Source: an uncultured Marinilabiliaceae bacterium (GTDB lineage: Bacteria; Bacteroidota; Bacteroidia; Bacteroidales; Marinilabiliaceae). Taken from it: 9,977 nucleotides of DNA. The notes beneath the pieces are model-generated. The model was not told the origin of the DNA. It was given only the letters and a program-made list of their open reading frames with translations, and ran no database searches. The stretch's first letter is position 1. Every line of letters starts with the position of its first letter. This document shows positions 1 to 6,218 of this stretch, one piece after another. The position numbers and the translations under genes are program-made. Location of the stretch: NCBI GenBank assembly GCA_905235955.1, contig CAJONN010000059.1, positions 1 through 9,977 on the forward strand, written 5' to 3'.

Positions 1-33
1 TTTTGTATAATTTGAATAGATTTGTAAGATTTC

Positions 34-48
34 TGCCTCGAAGAGGCA
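34..48. repeat. Short perfect hairpin, 6-bp stem
   Basis: TGCCTC (34-39) and GAGGCA (43-48) form a perfect GC-rich 6-bp stem around a GAA loop. It lies beyond the main nqr terminator. No T-tract follows on either strand, so a terminator role is weak. It may belong to an element cut by the window edge. Nothing else is recognisable in positions 1-84. Confidence 0.3.
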
Positions 49-84
49 ACTCCACATTATTTGCGAAACTTGAGTAAGTTTTAC

Positions 85-131
85 AAAAAAAAATTTGTAG
101 CATCTGAACCATTTCAAATGCTACAAATTTT
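85..131 (-). terminator. Rho-independent terminator of the nqr operon
   Basis: The arms at 90-103 and 118-131 are perfectly complementary over 14 bp. After one mismatch (104/117) a further 4 bp (TGAA 105-108 with TTCA 113-116) close a CCAT loop. Read on the minus strand, the hairpin starts 21 nt past the nqrF stop and runs into nine Ts (complement of A85-A93). This is the classic intrinsic-terminator layout for transcription coming out of nqrF. On the plus strand the stem is followed by a T/A-rich run, so it may also work in reverse, less strongly. The stem is mostly AT but unusually long. Confidence 0.88.
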
Positions 132-152
132 ATTTTATATGCTTTTGACCTA

Positions 153-1451
153 CTATCCGCCAAAGTTATCGAAGCGAATCATTTCGTCTTCTACGCCAAG
201 CGAATGGAGCAAGTCGAGCACTGTCTTGGCCATCATCGGAGGTCCGCACAGATAGTATTCACAATCTTCAGGAGCCTCATGAGCCTTGAGATATGTATCG
301 CCCATTACAGGTGCTACAAAGCCCGGAGTGTACTTTATTCCAGCTGCATCGGCTTTCGGGTCAGGACGGTCGAGAGCCAAATGGAAGTGGAAGTTGGGGA
401 AGTCTTTTTCGAGTTGCAAGAAGTCGTCGAGGAAAGGTATCTCCTCAAGTGCACGTGCACCATAGAAGTAGTGCATCGGACGTTGGCGATCTTCATCAGC
501 AATACCATGACCTTTGAGCAAATGCATAATCTGTGCACGCAGAGGAGCCATACCGGCACCACCACCTACCCAAATCATCTCTCTGCCAGTGCCATACTGT
601 GGACGGAATTCGCCATACGGACCGCTCATTATCACCTTATCGCCCGGTTTGAGGCTAAAGATGTATGACGAAGCGATACCCGGATTGACATCCATAAAGT
701 TGTTGGCATCAGGCTTTTGCTGATCTTTTGGCTTAAATGGTGGAGTAGCAATACGCACATTGAGCGTAATGATATCGCCCTCGTCAGGATAATTGGCCAT
801 AGAATAAGCACGGATGGTAGGCTCAGGATTCTTACATTTGAGGTCGAACATGTGGAACTTCTGCCAAGCAGGCAAATAAGTGTCGCCAATGAGGCTCTTC
901 TCGAAGTCCTTATCATAGTCAATTTCAAATGCAGGTATCTTTATTTGCGCATACGAGCCCGGTTCGAAGTTCATGTGTTCGCCAGCAGGCAGAGCCACTT
1001 TGTACTCCTTGATGAATGTAGCCACGTTGCGGTTGCCTATCACGGTGCATTCCCACTCTTTGACACCCATTACTGAGTCATCAACCTTAATTTTGAGGTC
1101 GCCTTTTACCTTAGCTTGGCAGCCCAGACGCCAATGGTCTTTCTGCTGTTTACGGCTAAAATGGCCTTTTTCTGATGGCAATATTTCACCGCCACCCTCT
1201 ACAATCTGACACTTGCACTGTCCGCAAGAGCCTTTACCGCCACAAGCTGATGGCAAGTAAATGCCTTCTGCAGCGAGCGTGCTCAAGAGGCTTGAGCCCG
1301 ATTCTACTTCTACTTCTTGGTCGCCATTGATATTGATTTTGACCTTGCCCGAAGCTACAAGGAAATTTTTGGCAACGAGCAAAATGATGACAAGAAGCAG
1401 AATTATAACGAGGAATACTCCGATGCTCGCTAATATCAAATCTAAATTCAT
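153..1451 (-). CDS. nqrF: Na+-translocating NADH:quinone oxidoreductase subunit F
   Basis: NqrF is the NADH-oxidising entry subunit of Na+-NQR; it moves electrons from NADH via FAD to a 2Fe-2S cluster. In the 432-aa product, residues 5-27 form one N-terminal membrane anchor. A plant-type ferredoxin domain follows (about 35-130) with cluster ligands C70, C76, C79 and C111. The FAD domain carries RAYSMANYP at 214-222. The NADH domain carries GGGAGMAP at 296-303 and CGPPMM at 402-407. The C-terminus DNFGG resembles the family's usual DDFGG ending. Compared with the roughly 407-aa Vibrio protein as I recall it, extra residues lie around 238-258, between the conserved RIATPPF and SSYIF blocks, and probably form a surface loop. 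It is the last gene of the operon, 24 nt after nqrE, and is followed by the terminator. The ATG has an A-rich leader and no Shine-Dalgarno sequence. Identification is very secure. Confidence 0.98.
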   Translation of the reverse strand: MNLDLILASIGVFLVIILLLVIILLVAKNFLVASGKVKININGDQEVEVESGSSLLSTLAAEGIYLPSACGGKGSCGQCKCQIVEGGGEILPSEKGHFSRKQQKDHWRLGCQAKVKGDLKIKVDDSVMGVKEWECTVIGNRNVATFIKEYKVALPAGEHMNFEPGSYAQIKIPAFEIDYDKDFEKSLIGDTYLPAWQKFHMFDLKCKNPEPTIRAYSMANYPDEGDIITLNVRIATPPFKPKDQQKPDANNFMDVNPGIASSYIFSLKPGDKVIMSGPYGEFRPQYGTGREMIWVGGGAGMAPLRAQIMHLLKGHGIADEDRQRPMHYFYGARALEEIPFLDDFLQLEKDFPNFHFHLALDRPDPKADAAGIKYTPGFVAPVMGDTYLKAHEAPEDCEYYLCGPPMMAKTVLDLLHSLGVEDEMIRFDNFGG

Positions 1452-1475
1452 TGTCTTTGTTTTTTTGAGCTTTCG

Positions 1476-2108
1476 TTAAATATTAAGACCTGAGAAGCAC
1501 ATGAACGACATTGCCATCAGACCTACTACGATAAACGTGATACCCAATCCGCGCAATGCAGGTGGAACGTTAGAATAAGCCATTTTTTCACGTACGGCTG
1601 CCAAGGCTACAATAGCCATAAGCCAGCCAATACCTGAGCCAAGTGCATAAACAACAGCATCGGTTACAGAGCCTATATATTTAGGGTCAGTAACATCTAA
1701 GCCTATGCGTTGTTGCATAAAAAGCGATGCACCCATTATGGCACAGTTTACAGCTATAAGTGGCAAGAATATACCGAGCGATGCATAGAGCGATGGTGAA
1801 AAACGCTCTACTATCATCTCTACAAGTTGCACTATACCTGCAATGACTGCTATGAAGAGTATGAAGCTCAAGAAGCTAAGGTCAACACCTTCAACAATGG
1901 CATCGGCTGCAAGCACTTTGGTTTGGAGCAAGTAGTTGGTTGGGAGTGTTACGAGGAGCACAAAAGTTACTGCTGCGCCCAAGCCAAGAGCTGTCTTCAC
2001 ATCTTTCGATACGGCAAGGTAAGAACACATGCCGAGGAAGAAGGCGAAGATCATATTGTCCACAAATATTGAGCGGACAAAGAGGCTGATCAAATTTGCA
2101 TTTTCCAT
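1476..2108 (-). CDS. nqrE: Na+-translocating NADH:quinone oxidoreductase subunit E
   Basis: NqrE is an integral membrane subunit of the NqrDE/RnfAE family. It pairs with NqrD in inverted topology, and together they hold an iron or 2Fe-2S site within the membrane that relays electrons between NqrF and NqrC. The 210-aa product has about six hydrophobic segments. The two family cysteines are present: C28 in [13 protein letters not shown] and C122 in [12 protein letters not shown]. Other conserved blocks are [11 protein letters not shown] (72-82), [20 protein letters not shown] (157-176) and [12 protein letters not shown] (181-192). About ten residues around 134-147 ([14 protein letters not shown]) look longer than the Vibrio loop as I recall it. 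It starts 30 nt after the nqrD stop with no Shine-Dalgarno sequence. RnfA is a paralogue, but the neighbouring nqrA, B, C and F settle the identity. Confidence 0.97.
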   Translation of the reverse strand: MENANLISLFVRSIFVDNMIFAFFLGMCSYLAVSKDVKTALGLGAAVTFVLLVTLPTNYLLQTKVLAADAIVEGVDLSFLSFILFIAVIAGIVQLVEMIVERFSPSLYASLGIFLPLIAVNCAIMGASLFMQQRIGLDVTDPKYIGSVTDAVVYALGSGIGWLMAIVALAAVREKMAYSNVPPALRGLGITFIVVGLMAMSFMCFSGLNI

Positions 2109-2138
2109 TTTTCTTTATGTATTAATTACCTTACTAAA

Positions 2139-2762
2139 TTATTTTTCTTGAAGATCTTTGTTGTGAGCTCTCTGATACCAAATAATACATGCTACGATGA
2201 TGAGTGCCATAGGTGGCATAAGCATCAAGCCATTGTTTGAGTAGCCAAAATTGTATACACTTTCTGGTATTATCTGTATGCCAAACAATTTGCCAGAGCC
2301 GAGCAATTCACGGAAGAATGCCACAATAACAAGTATCTTGGCATATCCCAATCCATTGCCCACGCCGTCGAGAAACGACTGCCATGGCGAGTTTTGCATT
2401 GCAAAGGCTTCGAGGCGACCCATCAAAATACAGTTGGTGATTATCAAACCAATGTACACCGAAAGAGTCATAGCCACATCATAAGCAAATGCTTTGAGCA
2501 CTTCGCTCACTATTGTTACAAGCGATGCTACAACTACAAGCTGTACGATGATGCGGATGCGGTTTGGAATAGTGTTGCGAAGTAGCGAAATTACTACATT
2601 CGAGAGAGCTGTGATGATGGTTACTGATAGTCCCATCACTATAGCAGGTATCAACTGTGCTGTAACAGCCAATGCTGAGCAGATGCCAAGCACCTGCACT
2701 GTCACTGGGTTGTTGAGCGACAGAGGACCTACGAATACGTCTTTATCTTTTAATTCTGCCAT
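2139..2762 (-). CDS. nqrD: Na+-translocating NADH:quinone oxidoreductase subunit D
   Basis: NqrD is the membrane partner of NqrE; it supplies two of the four cysteines of the intramembrane iron centre. The 207-aa product shows about six transmembrane helices after a short polar N-terminus (MAELKDKDVF). The cysteines are C28 in VQVLGICSALAVT and C111 in IITNCILMGRLEAF. Other family blocks are SLLRNTIPNRIRIIVQL (59-75), EVLKAFAYD (87-95), SFLDGVGNGLGY (129-140) and FFRELLGSG (149-157). It starts 15 nt after nqrC. Unlike the other genes here it has a canonical Shine-Dalgarno sequence at ideal spacing, which fixes the ATG at 2762. Identification is secure from motifs and operon position. Confidence 0.97.
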   Translation of the reverse strand: MAELKDKDVFVGPLSLNNPVTVQVLGICSALAVTAQLIPAIVMGLSVTIITALSNVVISLLRNTIPNRIRIIVQLVVVASLVTIVSEVLKAFAYDVAMTLSVYIGLIITNCILMGRLEAFAMQNSPWQSFLDGVGNGLGYAKILVIVAFFRELLGSGKLFGIQIIPESVYNFGYSNNGLMLMPPMALIIVACIIWYQRAHNKDLQEK

Positions 2763-2770
2763 TTGTTTGT

Positions 2771-2776
2771 CCTCCT
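2771..2776 (-). promoter_or_regulatory. Canonical Shine-Dalgarno site of nqrD
   Basis: On the minus strand AGGAGG (extended AAAAGGAGGA) lies 8 nt upstream of the nqrD ATG, filling most of the 15-nt gap after the nqrC stop codon. Full anti-SD complementarity is uncommon in Bacteroidota. None of the other five nqr genes here has one, nor do the two plus-strand genes at 6219 and 8413. It may secure independent initiation of nqrD. Confidence 0.75.
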
Positions 2777-2777
2777 T

Positions 2778-3554
2778 TTAGTTGTTGTTTGCAATTGAGT
2801 CAGCAATAGCTTCTGCTTCAGCATTGATAAGTGTACTATCAGCCACTGCAGTGTCAGGCTGAGCCACTTCAGCTGCTGGTGCGCTGGCTTGCAAGAACTC
2901 TTTGTAGTTTTTGAGGCAATCTTGAAGCATTGCATTTACACCATTTGATGTAAGTGTGCCACCTGAAATGCCATCGCACTCTACTTCAGCGTCTTTAATG
3001 TTGCCATTTTTTACTACTTGCAGAGCCACTTCAGCCGCTTTTATTACCTTTTTGCCTGCAAACTGACTTTTGAACTTGTCGGTTGTTATCTCAGCACCCA
3101 AACCCGGTGTTTCTGAGTCGTGAGAAAAATCTACACCACAAATGGTATTTTTATCAGAATCAACAGATATATAGCCCCAGATGGCGCCCCATAGTCCGTT
3201 GCCCGCAAGTGGGAAGATGTATTTTGTATCGCCATTGTTTTCGTATACAAAAACATGGTAATTGCCTGATTTTATCTCACCTGCATATTTGGTCTTGAAG
3301 TCGGCACTGCTAACTTCCTGAAGTGTTCCATCTTTGAAGAGATAATCCTTTACTTTAGCATCGAACTCTGCATCAGCATCTTCAGCAACAACGTTAACCG
3401 AACGCAATATTTGCTTTTTGGTGTCGAGTTTGACGTTCTTGTCTTGCTGTTCTTTGAGAGAAGACGATACGAATGAAAGGAGGAACGCCACTATTACGAC
3501 CAATACAGTGGCATAAACCAGTGTATAGGCATTGCTATTTGTATTTGTAGCCAT
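2778..3554 (-). CDS. nqrC: Na+-translocating NADH:quinone oxidoreductase subunit C
   Basis: NqrC carries one covalently bound FMN and passes electrons from the NqrD/E iron site to NqrB. The 258-aa product has a single N-terminal transmembrane helix (about 11-31) and a large soluble FMN-binding domain. GLGAEI (151-156) in the ETPGLGAEI block is conserved. The flavinylation site reads D194-G-I-S-G-G-T200-L-T-S, with T200 the expected FMN-phosphoester residue. The usual motif ends S-G-A-T, so there is an Ala-to-Gly change just before the modified Thr. Residues from about 222 to the end form a low-complexity Ala/Asp/Glu-rich tail (for example APAAEVAQPDTAVAD) ending in NNN, outside the recognisable domain. 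It starts 11 nt after nqrB. GGA lies only 2 nt from the ATG, too close for a good Shine-Dalgarno. The maturation enzyme ApbE is not encoded in this window. Confidence 0.96.
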   Translation of the reverse strand: MATNTNSNAYTLVYATVLVVIVAFLLSFVSSSLKEQQDKNVKLDTKKQILRSVNVVAEDADAEFDAKVKDYLFKDGTLQEVSSADFKTKYAGEIKSGNYHVFVYENNGDTKYIFPLAGNGLWGAIWGYISVDSDKNTICGVDFSHDSETPGLGAEITTDKFKSQFAGKKVIKAAEVALQVVKNGNIKDAEVECDGISGGTLTSNGVNAMLQDCLKNYKEFLQASAPAAEVAQPDTAVADSTLINAEAEAIADSIANNN

Positions 3555-3565
3555 TTCCGTATCTT

Positions 3566-4717
3566 TTATTTGTTGTTCTTAACTCGGTTCTTGCGGCGGC
3601 TGATGTTCCATTGTACAAAGCAATAGTCAATCAGCGGTGCAAAGGTGTTCATCAGCAATATAGCAAGCATCATACCCTCAGGATAACCGGGGTTGAGCAC
3701 GCGTATGATGATGGCCATTGCGCCTATCAGGAAACCATAAATATATTTACCTTTTTCGGTGCGGCACGATGTAACAGGGTCGGTTGCCATAAATACTGCA
3801 CCAAATGCAAAGCCACCTATAACAAGTTGTTCGCTCCAGTCAATGTTGGTTGTGCCAGCTGCATGGAACAAGAAGCCTGTGAGTGCACCACCTACAAATA
3901 CTGAGAACATTGTCTTCCAACTTGCTACGCCGGTGAGCAAGAGTATCACTGCACCAATGAGAATGGCCAATGTGCTTGTTTCACCTATTGAACCAGGTAT
4001 CAGACCAATAAATTCGTTGCTGAAGTTGAACACAGAAGGGTCGCCTTGTCCGTTGAGTGCCAATGCTGTTGCACCTGAGAAGCCATCAGCTATTTTGTCT
4101 GAGTCAAAGTCATAATACCAAACTTTGTCGCCCGACATTTTGGTAGGATAGGCAAAGAATAGGAATGCACGAGCTATAAGAGCTGGGTTCCAGATGTTCA
4201 TACCTGTACCACCAAATACCTCTTTGCCAAATATCACTGCAAATGCTGTTGCTACAGCAACGAGCCACAGTGGCACATCAGCTGGCATAACAAGTGGTAT
4301 TATCATACCAGTAGCGAGGAAACCCTCGTTGACCTCATGACCGCGTATTTGTGCTACGGCAAATTCAATGGCCAAACCTGTTACGTATGATACTATAAGA
4401 ATAGGAAATACAGCTATGACACCTTCCAAGATAATGTCAAAGGTGGTAGCTGTATCAATCAGGCCAAGCATACGGAAGTGCTGATAGCCAGTATTGTAGA
4501 TACCAAACAGCAATGCTGGTATCAGAGCCAAGATGACGCATGAAATGGTTCGTTTCAGATCCACCGCATCGCGCACATGAACGCCGCCCTTATTTACTGT
4601 GTTCGGGGTAAAGAGGAATGTCTCGAATGCACCAAATGTTGAGCGCAGTTTTGAGTACTTACCACCCTCCTCGAAGTTGGGCTTTACGCTGTCTATAAAG
4701 TTTCTTAATGAACTCAT
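3566..4717 (-). CDS. nqrB: Na+-translocating NADH:quinone oxidoreductase subunit B
   Basis: NqrB is the large membrane subunit of Na+-NQR; it holds covalent FMN and riboflavin and, in the known structures, the Na+ path and quinone-side chemistry. The product is 383 aa when started at ATG 4717. An upstream in-frame TTG (4726) would add only three residues and is less likely, because MSSLRNF aligns with the usual N-terminus. The FMN motif D-G-F-S-G-A-T ends at T217 and is intact. Family blocks include HVRDAVDLKR, HEVNEGF, FGKEVFGGTGMNIWNPA, RAFLFFAYP, PGSIGETSTLAILIGA, GGFAFGAVFMATDPV and NPGYPEGMMLAILLMN. About ten membrane segments are apparent. It ends in a basic tail (SRRKNRVKNNK). It sits 24 nt after nqrA with an AT-rich leader and no Shine-Dalgarno sequence. 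NqrB is related to RnfD, but the motifs and neighbours point to NqrB. Confidence 0.97.
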   Translation of the reverse strand: MSSLRNFIDSVKPNFEEGGKYSKLRSTFGAFETFLFTPNTVNKGGVHVRDAVDLKRTISCVILALIPALLFGIYNTGYQHFRMLGLIDTATTFDIILEGVIAVFPILIVSYVTGLAIEFAVAQIRGHEVNEGFLATGMIIPLVMPADVPLWLVAVATAFAVIFGKEVFGGTGMNIWNPALIARAFLFFAYPTKMSGDKVWYYDFDSDKIADGFSGATALALNGQGDPSVFNFSNEFIGLIPGSIGETSTLAILIGAVILLLTGVASWKTMFSVFVGGALTGFLFHAAGTTNIDWSEQLVIGGFAFGAVFMATDPVTSCRTEKGKYIYGFLIGAMAIIIRVLNPGYPEGMMLAILLMNTFAPLIDYCFVQWNISRRKNRVKNNK

Positions 4718-4741
4718 TATTGTCAATTGTGAATTATTTTA

Positions 4742-6085
4742 CTATCCTACTTCCTTCACCATAAGGTCAAGACCATTGCGAAGTATCTTCTGAAGTGGGA
4801 GTTTCGATGTACAAACAAACTCACACAGAGCTACATCTTCCTCTACTACTTCGTAGATACCAAGCTGATCCATCTTGTCGATGTCTTGAGCCATGATTGC
4901 CTTGAAAAGATATTCAGGATAGATGTCCATTGGGAACACTTTGTCAAGTTCGTTGCTCACTACAAATGCACGACGCTCACCATGTGTATTGGTATCGAGC
5001 TTATACAATTTGCTACCTGTGAGCCATGAGAAGAATGTCCGACCTGCACTAAACTTGTTGAAGCCCGGCAGTGCCCAACCAAACATTTCGTAGTGGTTGC
5101 CTTCTGGGATAATGGTCACTTGCGAATCGTAGAAACCCAAATAGCCTTCAGCGTTTACTTCTGTACCTGTCAAAACGTTGCCACTGATGATGCGCACGTT
5201 GTCTGAAAGCTGGTTGTTGGCTACTGCTGTAGAGAGTTGTGCACCTACTATGGTGCGGAAATAGCCCTTCTGAGCTACCTCTGAGCCATCTATCACTACT
5301 ACACGACCAAAATCGTGTACACCTGTGCTGAAGAGTTTGCCTACGGCTACCACCTCTTGCACACCAATAGTGAATACTTTTTCACCTGCGTTGATAGGGC
5401 TTACATGGTTGATCTGAACACCTACGCAACCTGCCGGATGTGGACCTTCAAACGCATTTACAGTAACGCCCTTTGCATTGCTAAATGCCGGAGCTGCACC
5501 ATTGTTGTGAACGCCTACAAACACAGGAGCAATCTTGTTCAGTACATCAAGACCTTTCTGAAAGGCTTCCTCATTGCCCTTGATGATGAAGTCAAAATCA
5601 GGAGCAAGCGGAGCTGAGTCAAACGTCGAAACGAAGATAGCCTTGGGCTCGGCTGTTGGGTCGGCCACAATATTGTAAGGCCTTTGCTTGAAATATGGCC
5701 ATGCGCCTGCTTCAAGCATCTTCTCTATCACCTGCTTACGACTAAGCGATGCTATGTCAGCCTTGCCAAAATCTACTGTGCTATTCTGGCCGTCAGCTTT
5801 CACTACGACCTCCAAAATAACACGTCTTTCGCCTCGGTTGACAGCAATCAACTCACCGCTCACTGGCGACACGAATTTAACCTCTGGCTGCTTCTTGTCT
5901 ACAAAAAGCACGCTGCCTGCCTCTACTTTGTCGCCTACCTTTGCTACCATCTTGGGCACCAGATTATGAAAATCTGTTGGCTTGATGGCATAGAGCTCCG
6001 GAAGGGCTACATGTGTAAAGACAGTCTCCGCCTTACCTTCAAGGCGAATGTCGAGGCCTTTCTTGAGTTTTATTACATCAGACAT
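4742..6085 (-). CDS. nqrA: Na+-translocating NADH:quinone oxidoreductase subunit A
   Basis: NqrA is the soluble cytoplasmic subunit that docks on NqrB and contributes to quinone/inhibitor binding. The 447-aa product has no transmembrane segments. Its N-terminus is typical (IKLKKGLDIRLEGKAE at about 5-20). A biotinyl/lipoyl-like hammerhead region follows (KVGDKVEAGSVLFVDKK, about 49-65, and FVSPVSGELIAVNRGERR, about 71-88). Further blocks are EAGAWPYFKQRPYN (125-138), FEGPHPAGCVGVQI and, near the C-terminus, FPMDIYPEYLFKAIMAQDID. RnfC is the Rnf counterpart, but its ferredoxin-type cysteine motifs are absent here, which supports NqrA. It is the first gene of the operon and is transcribed away from the plug gene at 6219. 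Its promoter must lie in 6086-6218 but is not clear: TATCTTTA lies only 4 nt before the ATG, and TATGGTTTG at 6150-6142 has one extra spacer base. Confidence 0.97.
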   Translation of the reverse strand: MSDVIKLKKGLDIRLEGKAETVFTHVALPELYAIKPTDFHNLVPKMVAKVGDKVEAGSVLFVDKKQPEVKFVSPVSGELIAVNRGERRVILEVVVKADGQNSTVDFGKADIASLSRKQVIEKMLEAGAWPYFKQRPYNIVADPTAEPKAIFVSTFDSAPLAPDFDFIIKGNEEAFQKGLDVLNKIAPVFVGVHNNGAAPAFSNAKGVTVNAFEGPHPAGCVGVQINHVSPINAGEKVFTIGVQEVVAVGKLFSTGVHDFGRVVVIDGSEVAQKGYFRTIVGAQLSTAVANNQLSDNVRIISGNVLTGTEVNAEGYLGFYDSQVTIIPEGNHYEMFGWALPGFNKFSAGRTFFSWLTGSKLYKLDTNTHGERRAFVVSNELDKVFPMDIYPEYLFKAIMAQDIDKMDQLGIYEVVEEDVALCEFVCTSKLPLQKILRNGLDLMVKEVG

Positions 6086-6123
6086 TGTTAAAGATAATGG
6101 TTATATTAGTTAGTTATTATCGT

Positions 6124-6131
6124 TATCTTTG
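6124..6131 (+). promoter_or_regulatory. Bacteroidota -7 box (TATCTTTG), upstream copy
   Basis: TATCTTTG fits the Bacteroidota TAnnTTTG -7 consensus and points toward the plug gene at 6219. No TTTG -33 element lies at the usual distance. The TTATCTTT core has an inverted partner at 6090-6097, next to the nqrA start, giving the divergent region a symmetric look. It is one of two overlapping candidates for the same gene; I prefer the next one. Confidence 0.4.
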
Positions 6132-6133
6132 GT

Positions 6134-6141
6134 TATTTTTG
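6134..6141 (+). promoter_or_regulatory. Bacteroidota -7 box (TATTTTTG) for plug gene
   Basis: TATTTTTG followed by C matches TAnnTTTG. It would put the transcript start near 6146-6148 and give a leader of about 70 nt before the ATG at 6219. That leader would contain the near-palindrome at 6162-6178. No convincing -33 TTTG is present, so the assignment rests on the -7 match and on orientation. Confidence 0.45.
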
Positions 6142-6161
6142 CAAACCATATCACACTTTTT

Positions 6162-6178
6162 GTGGAGTATAATTCCAC
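6162..6178. repeat. 17-bp near-palindrome in nqrA/plug-gene divergent region
   Basis: GTGGAGTATAATTCCAC has GTGGA and TCCAC as perfect outer arms and reads almost symmetrically through the centre (a G-T wobble pair, then T-A). It lies just downstream of the predicted plug-gene start site and upstream of nqrA. It could be an operator for a dimeric regulator or a small leader hairpin. No regulator can be named from the sequence. Confidence 0.4.
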
Positions 6179-6218
6179 TTGGGCACAATACGGCTAAATA
6201 AAAAACAGTGCAAAGAAA

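Noticed and set aside
1..152. CRISPR array, tRNA or rRNA segment in the left flank
   Set aside because: The only structures are two simple hairpins; there are no spaced direct repeats and no cloverleaf with a CCA-type acceptor pattern.
61..255. 64-aa plus-strand ORF at the left end
   Set aside because: It runs through the nqr terminator hairpin and into the nqrF 3' end; no sign of coding function.
204..668. 154-aa plus-strand ORF opposite nqrF, with other long antisense frames across the nqr operon
   Set aside because: They mirror the conserved nqr coding frames, show no recognisable domains and lack plausible promoters or start context; they are shadows of the real genes.
1476..4717. Possibility that the operon is Rnf (ferredoxin:NAD+ oxidoreductase), not Nqr
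   Set aside because: NqrA lacks RnfC-type ferredoxin cysteine motifs, NqrF with its FAD/NADH domains is present, there is no RnfB, and the order is the canonical nqrABCDEF.
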